A DNA stretch of 35,286 nt from Campylobacteraceae bacterium (lineage in GTDB: Bacteria > Campylobacterota > Campylobacteria > Campylobacterales > Sulfurovaceae), in the NCBI GenBank assembly GCA_027024155.1, contig JALVTE010000061.1:1-35286 (forward strand). Reading direction: 5' to 3'. Shown here piece by piece: positions 8,521 to 15,225 of this stretch. Every line of letters begins with the position of its first letter. Within the stretch, counting starts at the first letter, position 1. Under the pieces are notes generated by a model, which did not search any database, was not told where the DNA came from, and saw only the letters and a list, made by a program, of their open reading frames with translations. A program made the position numbers and the translations under genes.

Positions 8521-9478
8521 TGTTTAACTCCTCATAAAAAACATGCTCATAGAGTGCTTCGAGCGGAGGCTCTTTGGCATTTGCTGCAAAATCAACCGCT
8601 TCATCTACACACTCATTTGCTTTTTTCTCAAGCGCTTCTACCTCTTCTTGGCTAAAGTTAAAACTGTTTAACATTTTCTCTTTAAAATAGGGTAAAGGGT
8701 CTCTTGCTTTGCAGTGTTTCATCTCTTGCGAACTTCTGTATAAATTGGCATCGCTCATCGAATGCCCCTCGAATCGGCAAGTATAAGCCTCTATAAAGAT
8801 AGGTCCGTGCCCCTTCTCTATTAAACTTTGCGCCTCTTTTACGGCACTGTAAACTTCGTCGGCTTTCATACCGTCGATTGCTTTTGTAAGCATATAGGGC
8901 TCTGCTTTTTTATACTGCTCTTTAAATGGTGCAGCTCTTTTTATATTGGTGCCGATTGCATATTCGTTATTTTCACAAAGAAAAAGTATAGGCAATTTAT
9001 GCGTAGCAGCTATATTTAACGATTCAAAAAATGCGCCCCCGTTTGTAGCACCATCGCCAAATACAACCATTACGCCCTCTAAATTTCCTTGATACTTTCT
9101 AGCATATGCACACCCTACGGCATTAGGGATTTGCCCGCCGACTATCGCATCGCCTCCGTAAAAAAAGTGCGATGGGTCAAAAAGGTGCATAGAACCGCCC
9201 TTTCCGCCACTTACACCGCTTGCTTTGCCAAAGAGCTCCGCCATTACATACTTTGGCTCCATACCTCTAGCTATTGCCATAATATGCTCTCGGTAAGTTG
9301 TAAAAACATCACCTTTTTCAAACGCTTTCATTGCAGCGACACTTAAAGCTTCTTGTCCAATATCTAAATGCAAAAAGCCTGAAATATCGCCTGTCATATA
9401 GTGCTCTTTTGCTTTATACTCAAAAGCACGCCCTAAATACATAAGATAATATATATCCCCGGCAATTAATTTCTCCAT
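8507..9478 (-). CDS. pdhA: pyruvate dehydrogenase E1 component, alpha subunit
   Basis: This is the thiamine diphosphate-binding alpha subunit of E1 (323 aa). The thiamine motif starts at GDGATNGG (141-148) and ends at the ENN of residues 169-171. The segments GQIPNAVGCAYARK (115-128), TYREH (61-65) and RFEGHSMSD (235-243, the E1 alpha loop with His239) are typical of pyruvate dehydrogenase E1 alpha. An AGGAG site precedes the ATG. It is the first enzyme gene of the complex and follows the glycine-zipper gene by 50 bp, a gap that contains a small stem-loop. With E1 beta, E2, E3, LipB and LipA it makes a self-contained pyruvate dehydrogenase module. Such a module is notable because the well-studied Campylobacter and Helicobacter use pyruvate:acceptor oxidoreductase. 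Confidence 0.93.
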   Translation of the reverse strand: MEKLIAGDIYYLMYLGRAFEYKAKEHYMTGDISGFLHLDIGQEALSVAAMKAFEKGDVFTTYREHIMAIARGMEPKYVMAELFGKASGVSGGKGGSMHLFDPSHFFYGGDAIVGGQIPNAVGCAYARKYQGNLEGVMVVFGDGATNGGAFFESLNIAATHKLPILFLCENNEYAIGTNIKRAAPFKEQYKKAEPYMLTKAIDGMKADEVYSAVKEAQSLIEKGHGPIFIEAYTCRFEGHSMSDANLYRSSQEMKHCKARDPLPYFKEKMLNSFNFSQEEVEALEKKANECVDEAVDFAANAKEPPLEALYEHVFYEELNNVVS

Positions 9479-9500
9479 ATTTTAACTCCTTGTGCAGTAT

Positions 9501-9522
9501 AAACACCCTTTTAGAGGTGCTT
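9501..9522 (-). other. stem-loop in the leader between the zipper gene and pdhA
   Basis: On the minus strand, AAGCACC and GGTGTTT can pair (seven pairs, one G-U) around an 8-nt loop. There is no T-run after it beyond TTT, so it is not a convincing terminator. It may act as an RNA processing or stability element that sets pdhA expression apart from the first gene. Confidence 0.3.
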
Positions 9523-9528
9523 ATATAT

Positions 9529-10050
9529 CTATTTTGAATACACTTTTATCTCTTCTGGTTCTATTGCTTCTAACTCTTTTTTAATTTTTTCTAATTCATC
9601 TTTACTCTCAGATTGAACTAAAATAATAATTTTTCCATTTTTTAAATAGTCTGCATATTCATGTGCCTGCACCTCTTCTATACCTAAATCTGTAAGCCAA
9701 GCTACTAAAGCCCCTAAACTTCCTAAAACTTCTGCTCCACCAAGTGCACCCACTAAAGATGACAAAATAGGTCCAGCTGCGACTAATGGACCAAAACCAG
9801 GAATAAAAGCGAAGAAACCTCCAGCTAGAAATCCAAATATTCCACCCCATATAGCACCCTGCTCTCCCCAAAAAATAATATCGCTATTCTCTTTTTCTAC
9901 TTCAAAAGTATCTTTAGGTTCGCCATTTTCTCCTTTACCTAATACAGAAATATAATCTTTACTTATTTTTAACTTATTAGCCAAGGTATCTAATGCCACC
10001 GCTGCTTTATCGTGATTACTATAAACTGCCACCAAACTGTTCTTTTTCAT
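9529..10050 (-). CDS. small membrane-associated stress-type protein with glycine zipper
   Basis: The exact function is not recognised (173 aa). Residues 5-38 (VAVYSNHDKAAVALDTL onward to VLGKG) resemble the N-terminal fold of YflT/general-stress-17M-type proteins. Residues 63-122 are a Gly/Ala/Phe-rich hydrophobic stretch with GxxxG-like spacing (GAIWGGIFGFLAGG, then GALGGAEVLGSLGALVAW), as in glycine-zipper membrane proteins. Residues 133-147 (ADYLKNGKIIILVQ) match the closing strand seen in such families. The tail is a charged helix rich in Lys/Glu. There is no signal peptide. An AAGGAG site precedes the ATG. It is the first gene after the divergent promoter. Like the proton ATPase at the other end of the run, it is more AT-rich than the pdh genes. 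A role in stress or membrane homeostasis is only inference. Confidence 0.72.
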   Translation of the reverse strand: MKKNSLVAVYSNHDKAAVALDTLANKLKISKDYISVLGKGENGEPKDTFEVEKENSDIIFWGEQGAIWGGIFGFLAGGFFAFIPGFGPLVAAGPILSSLVGALGGAEVLGSLGALVAWLTDLGIEEVQAHEYADYLKNGKIIILVQSESKDELEKIKKELEAIEPEEIKVYSK

Positions 10051-10083
10051 AATTCAACTCCTTTATGATTTTTATCAAAAGGA

Positions 10084-10089
10084 ATTATA
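10084..10089 (-). promoter_or_regulatory. -10 element of the leftward (pdh-run) promoter
   Basis: On the minus strand the hexamer reads TATAAT (GGTATATAATTCC context), 34 bp upstream of the first start codon. No -35 hexamer lies at the right distance; the nearby bases belong to the dyad at 10111-10126. The expected start of transcription is near 10077. This is predicted from sequence only. Confidence 0.6.
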
Positions 10090-10110
10090 TACCAAAAAAA
10101 AATTTTTAAA

Positions 10111-10126
10111 TGTTACCTAAGTAACA
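10111..10126. promoter_or_regulatory. Crp/Fnr-type operator shared by two divergent promoters
   Basis: The sequence TGTTACCTAAGTAACA is a perfect inverted repeat (TGTTAC, four bases, GTAACA). It has the same geometry as Crp sites (TGTGA-N6-TCACA, here TGTTA-N6-TAACA). Exactly 21 bp separate it from each flanking -10 hexamer, so its centre would fall near -41.5 for both promoters, the class II activator position. The regulator itself is not in the window, so its identity and its sign of action are unknown. Confidence 0.6.
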
Positions 10127-10147
10127 CTAATTTTTTTTTATTTGAGT

Positions 10148-10153
10148 TATACT
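10148..10153 (+). promoter_or_regulatory. -10 element of the rightward (ppsA-run) promoter
   Basis: TATACT, preceded by a T-rich tract (10131-10143) typical of Campylobacterota sigma-70 promoters and with no TTGACA-like -35 box. The expected transcription start is near 10160, leaving a leader of roughly 75 nt before ppsA. It mirrors the leftward -10 element around the dyad. Predicted from sequence only. Confidence 0.55.
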
Positions 10154-10180
10154 TTCAGTTGAGGTTCGAATTAGCGTCTA

Positions 10181-10201
10181 AAAGCCTTATATAAGTGCTT
10201 T
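10181..10201 (+). other. stem-loop in the ppsA leader
   Basis: AAAGC (10181-10185) and GCTTT (10197-10201) enclose the palindromic CTTATATAAG with one bulged base, so the leader RNA can form a bulged hairpin of about eight pairs, ending 35 nt before the ppsA ATG. It has no T-run after it and does not match a riboswitch class I know. Confidence 0.3.
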
Positions 10202-10236
10202 GAGTAGTTTAATTAACTAAAGAAAAGGTGAAGTAT

Positions 10237-12651
10237 ATGTCTAAAAATATTAAATGGTTTAGCGAAATCGGCATAGAAGATGTGCCAGAAGTTGGCGGGA
10301 AAAATGCTTCGCTTGGCGAAATGTATCGCAACTTAACAAGCGAAGGTGTTTTGGTTCCAAATGGTTTTGCAGTAACTGCATCTGCTTATAAATATGTATT
10401 AGACAGCAACAGTGCATGGGAAAAACTGCATAAAGAGTTGGATAATTTAAATGTAAACGATGTAAATGCCTTGCAAAAAGCGGGTAAAAACTGTAGAGAA
10501 ATTGTTTATAACTGCAAATTGCCGCAAGATTTAAAAGAAGAAATTCTTAACGCTTACGCCAAACTAAAAGAGGAATATGGCGAAGGGCTCTCTTTGGCTG
10601 TGCGTTCATCTGCTACGGCAGAAGACTCTCCCGAGGCTTCATTTGCGGGGCAAAATGATACTTACTTAAATATATCTACAGAAGATGAACTTTTAGATGC
10701 TTATAAAAGATGTTTGGCATCTAACTTTACTGACCGCTCTATACATTATAAATACGATAACGGCTTTGACTATTTAAAAGTCTATCTATCTGTTGTTGTT
10801 ATGAAAATGGTGCGCAGCGATATAGGAGCTAGCGGTGTTATGTTCTCTCTTGATACAGAAACAGGCTTTAGAGATGTTGTATTTATAAATGCCGCTTTAG
10901 GGCTTGGTGAAAATGTTGTGCAAGGAGCTATAAATCCAGATGCATTTTATGTGCATAAACCGACATTTAATAAAGGTTTTAGAGCAGTATTAAAACGCTC
11001 TTTGGGCTCTAAAAAGAAAAAAATGGTATTTGCAGATACGATAAATTTGCACAATATCGCCGTTGAATATACAAAAAATATCCCTACAACAGAGCAAGAG
11101 CAAAACCATTTTTGTATAAGTGACGATGAAGTAATGGTATTAGCCGATTATGCTATTAAAGTAGAAAAGCACTACTCTAAAAAGGCAGGATACCATAAGC
11201 CGATGGATATGGAGTGGGCAAAAGACGGGATTGACGGCAAACTCTATATGGTGCAAGCACGCCCCGAAACTGTGCAGTCTCAGAAGAAAGGGAATGTATT
11301 AGAAGTTTACCGTCTTAAAGAGAAAGGCGAAGTTTTAGTCACCGGGCAGGCAATAGGCACAAAAATCGGAAGAGGAAAAGCACACTATATTAAAGATGTA
11401 AGCGAATTGAATCAATTTAAAGCAGGCGAAGTTTTGGTAGCAGATACTACAAACCCCGATTGGGAACCTATTATGAAAATTGCTTCAGCTATTATAACAA
11501 ACAAAGGCGGAAGAACCTGCCACGCAGCAATTTTAAGCAGAGAGCTAGGCATTCCGGCAGTTGTAGGGTGCGATAATGCAACCGAAGTTTTAAAAGATGC
11601 AGATAATGTTACTGTTAGCTGTGCCGAAGGCGAAGTGGGATATGTTTATAAAGGATTGCTCGATTTCGAAATAGAAAAAACCGATTTAAGCAATCTTCCA
11701 AAAACAAAAACCGAAATTATGATGAATTTAGGAAATCCAGATTTAGCTTTCTCTTTAAGTTCACTTCCAGTTGATGGCATCGGTTTGGCTAGAATGGAAT
11801 TTATAATTAACGAATATATAAAAGCCCACCCAATGGCATTAAAACATCCTGAAAAAGTAGATGAAAAAACAAGAGAAGCACTAGAGAATTTAGCAAGAGC
11901 TTACGATTCTTTAGAAGATTTCTTTGTAAAAACACTCTCTGAAGGTGTGGCTACTATTGCTTCAAGCGTTTATCCAAAAACCTGTGTTGTTAGAATGAGC
12001 GACTTTAAATCTAACGAATATGCATCTTTGCTTGGAGGAAGCTTTTTTGAATTAAAAGAAGACAACCCAATGATTGGCTTTAGAGGGGCTTCGAGATATG
12101 CACATCCAAATTACGAAGAGGGCTTTGCCTTAGAGTGTGCAGCAATGAAGAGAGTGCGCGAAGAGATGGGCTTTGATAATGTTATTTTAATGATACCGTT
12201 TTGCCGAAGAGTTCAAGAGGGGCAAAAGGTTATTGAGACAATGGCAAAATACGGCTTAAAACAGGGTGAAAACGGATTGCAGATTTATGTTATGTGCGAA
12301 ATCCCAAATAATGTTATTCAAATCGATGCATTCAGCAAAATTTTTGACGGATTTAGCATAGGAAGCAATGACTTAACCCAATTAACCCTTGGCGTAGATA
12401 GAGACAGTCAAATTGTTGCTTTCGATTACGACGAACGCGACGAAGGGGTAAAAGAGATGATTAAATTAGCCGTAGAGGGGTGCCAAAGAAATAACCGCCA
12501 TAGCGGTATTTGCGGACAAGCACCATCTGATTATCCTGAAATTGCGGAATATTTGGTAAAACTTAATATCGACTCTATCAGTTTAAACCCAGACAGTGTC
12601 TTAAAGACAATTCAAGACATTAGTAAATTAGAAGAAAAACTTGGGAGATAA
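10237..12651 (+). CDS. ppsA: phosphoenolpyruvate synthase (pyruvate, water dikinase)
   Basis: PpsA converts pyruvate, ATP and water to PEP, AMP and phosphate, the entry step of gluconeogenesis. I choose the ATG at 10237 (804 aa, MSKNIKWF). The AAGGTGA ribosome site covers the upstream in-frame GTG at 10228, which would make that GTG start unlikely. Domains run in the usual order: an ATP-grasp N-terminal domain with GGKNASLGEM and the AVRSSATAEDSPEASFAGQ segment, the swivelling phosphohistidine domain (GGRTCHAAI, His429), and the TIM-barrel PEP/pyruvate domain ending in SGICGQAPSD, which carries the active-site Cys. The length fits the family. It is the first gene of the rightward run and two bases before the aldolase. 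Confidence 0.97.
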   Translation: MSKNIKWFSEIGIEDVPEVGGKNASLGEMYRNLTSEGVLVPNGFAVTASAYKYVLDSNSAWEKLHKELDNLNVNDVNALQKAGKNCREIVYNCKLPQDLKEEILNAYAKLKEEYGEGLSLAVRSSATAEDSPEASFAGQNDTYLNISTEDELLDAYKRCLASNFTDRSIHYKYDNGFDYLKVYLSVVVMKMVRSDIGASGVMFSLDTETGFRDVVFINAALGLGENVVQGAINPDAFYVHKPTFNKGFRAVLKRSLGSKKKKMVFADTINLHNIAVEYTKNIPTTEQEQNHFCISDDEVMVLADYAIKVEKHYSKKAGYHKPMDMEWAKDGIDGKLYMVQARPETVQSQKKGNVLEVYRLKEKGEVLVTGQAIGTKIGRGKAHYIKDVSELNQFKAGEVLVADTTNPDWEPIMKIASAIITNKGGRTCHAAILSRELGIPAVVGCDNATEVLKDADNVTVSCAEGEVGYVYKGLLDFEIEKTDLSNLPKTKTEIMMNLGNPDLAFSLSSLPVDGIGLARMEFIINEYIKAHPMALKHPEKVDEKTREALENLARAYDSLEDFFVKTLSEGVATIASSVYPKTCVVRMSDFKSNEYASLLGGSFFELKEDNPMIGFRGASRYAHPNYEEGFALECAAMKRVREEMGFDNVILMIPFCRRVQEGQKVIETMAKYGLKQGENGLQIYVMCEIPNNVIQIDAFSKIFDGFSIGSNDLTQLTLGVDRDSQIVAFDYDERDEGVKEMIKLAVEGCQRNNRHSGICGQAPSDYPEIAEYLVKLNIDSISLNPDSVLKTIQDISKLEEKLGR

Positions 12652-12653
12652 TT

Positions 12654-13559
12654 ATGAAATTTCAAGATATTCCAGCAGATGTTCCAAAAGAGAAAGTTTT
12701 AGAGTATAAACAAACTCTCGAAGAGGTCACAAACGGCTCAGAGCGTTTAATGCTCTTTGCCGGCGACCAAAAGGTAGAGCATTTAAATAACGATTTTTAC
12801 GGAGAAGGCATCGCAAAAGATGACAACTCTCCGGAGCATCTTTTTAAAATAGCTTCGCAAGCAAATATAAGCGTTTTTGCTACACAATTTGGCTTAATCA
12901 GCAGATATGGAAGAGAGTATAGAGATATTCCTTATCTTGTAAAGTTAAATTCTAAAACTAATATTATTCCTTACGATGCAAAAGACCCGATTTCTCAAGC
13001 GTGGTTGAGTGTAGAAGATGTTGTTGCTTTCAAAAAGAGCAGCGGTTTAAATATAAAAGGTGTGGGTTATACTGTCTATTTGGGGAGTAAATACGAGCAT
13101 ATTATGCTCTCTGAAGCTGCTCAAATTGTGCATAAAGCTCATCAAAATGGACTTTTAGCAGTATTATGGATATATCCAAAAGGCAAGTTTATAGAAGATG
13201 AGCACGACGGGCACTTAATTGCCGGCGCAGCGGGTGTAGGTGCAGCATTGGGCGCGGATTTTATTAAATTAAAAGTTCCGTATGATGATAATGGCAACTT
13301 TAAAGCCCAGCTTTTGCAAGAGGTAACAACAGCAGCTGGGAAAAGCGGTGTTTTATGCGAAGGCGGCAGTAAAACAAATGAAATTCTGTTTTTAAAAGAA
13401 CTTTATGAGCAAATCCATATAGGCGGCAGCAGAGGTAATGGAACAGGAAGAAATATTCATCAGCGCCCGTTACAAGAGGCTATAAAAATGGCAAATGCCA
13501 TTTATGCAATAACATGTGAAGATAAAAGCGTAGAGGATGCCATAAAAATATTGAGTTAA
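12654..13559 (+). CDS. fbaB: fructose-bisphosphate aldolase, class I (DhnA/FbaB type)
   Basis: This enzyme joins or splits fructose 1,6-bisphosphate and triose phosphates by a Schiff base, without metal. The 301-aa product looks like a DhnA-type single-domain TIM barrel: FAGDQKVEH near the N terminus, the ADFIKLKVPY strand carrying the probable Schiff-base lysine (Lys205, or Lys207), and a phosphate-binding end (EGGSKTNE, then GGSRGNGTGRNIHQR). It follows ppsA by two bases. Together with eno, pgi and gap it gives the reversible stem of gluconeogenesis/glycolysis. No phosphofructokinase or fructose bisphosphatase is seen in this window. The broader DhnA/LacD/DeoC superfamily has other aldolases, but the setting favours fructose bisphosphate. 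Confidence 0.9.
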   Translation: MKFQDIPADVPKEKVLEYKQTLEEVTNGSERLMLFAGDQKVEHLNNDFYGEGIAKDDNSPEHLFKIASQANISVFATQFGLISRYGREYRDIPYLVKLNSKTNIIPYDAKDPISQAWLSVEDVVAFKKSSGLNIKGVGYTVYLGSKYEHIMLSEAAQIVHKAHQNGLLAVLWIYPKGKFIEDEHDGHLIAGAAGVGAALGADFIKLKVPYDDNGNFKAQLLQEVTTAAGKSGVLCEGGSKTNEILFLKELYEQIHIGGSRGNGTGRNIHQRPLQEAIKMANAIYAITCEDKSVEDAIKILS

Positions 13560-13580
13560 ATGCAGTATCTTTACTGCATT
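13559..13580 (+). other. perfect hairpin between aldolase and transporter genes
   Basis: AATGCAGTA and TACTGCATT form a perfect 9-bp stem around a TCTT loop, beginning on the last base of the aldolase stop codon. No T-run follows (TAATAATAAAG), so it is unlikely to end transcription on its own. It sits in the longest gap (42 bp) of the rightward run, so an RNA-processing or 3'-end protection role is plausible. Confidence 0.55.
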
Positions 13581-13601
13581 AATAATAAAGAGGTGTAGGT
13601 T

Positions 13602-14861
13602 ATGCAGTTACATTTAAAAGAAAAAATTAAATTAGACATTGCCAAAAATAGAGAACGTATAAAAAAGCTAGGTCCTGGGCTTATTACCGGCGGTGCAGGC
13701 GATGACCCGGCAGGCATAGTAACTTACAGTATTGTAGGGGCTACAACTGGCTTTTCTCAGCTTTGGCTTTTACTGCTCTCTACGCCTATGATGGTAGCTA
13801 TCCAAAATTTAGTAGCAAGAATTGCGATTGTTACAGGCAAAAGTTTACCGGAAATCACAAAAGCATTCTACTCTAAAAAGATAACTGTTTTAATGATTAT
13901 GACTCTTGCTGTTGCTAATTTGCTTACCATTGGAGCCGACTTAAACGGTGTTGCTGCAATTTTGCATATTCTTTTTGGATATAAAAGTGTTCATTTTCTT
14001 ATTCTGGTAACTGCAATTATTGCATATCTTATAACCTTTGGGCAGTATAAAAAGGTAAAAAAAGTCTTTATAACTTTAACGGTTTTACTTGCTGTTTACA
14101 TAGTAGCGGCTATTTTGGCAAAGCCCTCTTTAGTGCTGCTTTTAAAAAGCACTTTTATTCCACACATTAATATGAGCAGTGCCTGGATTATTGCAGCGCT
14201 TGGAATGCTTGGCACAACTATTTCGCCATACCTTCTCTTCTGGCAGGCTGCAGAGGAGAAAGAGGAAAAAAACAGTATTGTGCAAGCTGATGAGGTGAGT
14301 TTTGATACGATTACCGGTATGGCATACTCTAATTTGCTAGCTTACGCAATGATAGTTTCATCTGCCGTAATGCTTTATGGTTCTCATAGCAATATTCAAG
14401 ATATTACAACATTAGCAAAAGCTATTAAACCGGTTGCGGGCGATTACGCCTTTGCTCTTTTTGCAGTTGGCATTATAGTTTCTGGCTTTTTAGCTATACC
14501 AGTGCTTGCAGGTTCTACTGCTTATGCGGTGGCTGATACATTTGGCTGGCGTGAAGGTATGGATTATAAAGTTAGTGATGCGAAGGGATTTTATTTTGTA
14601 TTTTTAGGCTCTCTTATTGTAGGAGATTTTATAAATATAATACCAAATATCACAGTTGTAGATGCATTATACTATTCGCAAGTGCTTGATGGTATGCTAA
14701 TCCCTATACTTATAGGATATGCTCTGGTTATTGGAAACAATAAAACAATTATGGGTGAATTTACAGCTACAAAGTTTCAAAATATTTTTTCACTCTTTGC
14801 TATGGCAGTAACTGTTATTTTAACAGCTGTAATGGTTTGGCAATGGGTCAATCCAAACTAA
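13602..14861 (+). CDS. Nramp-family transporter, non-canonical metal site
   Basis: This is a polytopic inner-membrane protein of 419 aa with about 11 hydrophobic segments, related to the Nramp (Slc11) divalent-metal/proton symporters. The opening GPGLITGGAGDDPAGIVTYS is the family's first helix, but DPGN is replaced by DPAG (35-38). In the sixth helix the MPH motif is replaced by SPY (TTISPYLLFWQAAEE, 205-219). Two of the usual metal ligands (the Asn of helix 1 and the Met of helix 6) are therefore absent, so classical Mn/Fe transport should not be assumed. A GAGGTG ribosome site lies upstream. Its place among carbon-metabolism genes might mean supply of Mg or Mn to PpsA, enolase and Pgm, but that is a guess. 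Confidence 0.82.
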   Translation: MQLHLKEKIKLDIAKNRERIKKLGPGLITGGAGDDPAGIVTYSIVGATTGFSQLWLLLLSTPMMVAIQNLVARIAIVTGKSLPEITKAFYSKKITVLMIMTLAVANLLTIGADLNGVAAILHILFGYKSVHFLILVTAIIAYLITFGQYKKVKKVFITLTVLLAVYIVAAILAKPSLVLLLKSTFIPHINMSSAWIIAALGMLGTTISPYLLFWQAAEEKEEKNSIVQADEVSFDTITGMAYSNLLAYAMIVSSAVMLYGSHSNIQDITTLAKAIKPVAGDYAFALFAVGIIVSGFLAIPVLAGSTAYAVADTFGWREGMDYKVSDAKGFYFVFLGSLIVGDFINIIPNITVVDALYYSQVLDGMLIPILIGYALVIGNNKTIMGEFTATKFQNIFSLFAMAVTVILTAVMVWQWVNPN

Positions 14862-14871
14862 GGAGAAAATT

Positions 14872-15225
14872 ATGAAAAGTGTAAACGAGAAGTTAAAAGA
14901 GATTAAATTATTAATTGGTAGGTTGGAAAAAGATACGCCTAAGCAAATAGAAGCATTTAATAAATTTATGCAAGCAACAGAGAGTTCTAATGCAATAGAT
15001 AGAAAAATGCAAGAGCTTATTAACCTCGCTTTAGCAGTGGCTGCACAGTGTGAATGGTGCATTGCTTTGCATGTAAATGGTGCGATTGATGCAGGGGCTA
15101 GCAAAGAGGAGATTTTAGAATCAGCAATGCAAGCGGTATTGATGCATGGGGGACCGGCATTAATGTATATGATACCTGTTGAAAATGCAATAAATGAACT
15201 ATTGGAGGGTAAAGAAGATGAGTAA
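14872..15225 (+). CDS. AhpD-like (carboxymuconolactone decarboxylase family) protein
   Basis: This small (117 aa) helical protein belongs to the AhpD/CMD family. The CxxC pair is Cys60-Glu-Trp-Cys63, followed by His67 in CEWCIALHVNGA. Glu48 lies 12 residues before Cys60. Mycobacterium AhpD has the proton-relay set Glu118, Cys130, Cys133, His137, with exactly the same spacing, so a thiol peroxidase or disulfide reductase activity is well supported. A GGAG site precedes the ATG. The last 8 bp overlap the start of the second lpd. In Mycobacterium, AhpD passes electrons from lipoyl-E2 and Lpd to AhpC; the fusion-like gene order here suggests a similar chain. The partner peroxiredoxin is not in the window. 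Confidence 0.85.
   Translation: MKSVNEKLKEIKLLIGRLEKDTPKQIEAFNKFMQATESSNAIDRKMQELINLALAVAAQCEWCIALHVNGAIDAGASKEEILESAMQAVLMHGGPALMYMIPVENAINELLEGKEDE

Noticed and set aside
10228-10236. GTG start for ppsA
   Set aside because: The GTG is part of the AAGGTGA ribosome site for the ATG at 10237.
13559-13580. Rho-independent terminator after the aldolase gene
   Set aside because: The stem is perfect but AT-rich and followed by TAATAATAAAG rather than a T-run, and the next gene follows closely on the same strand.
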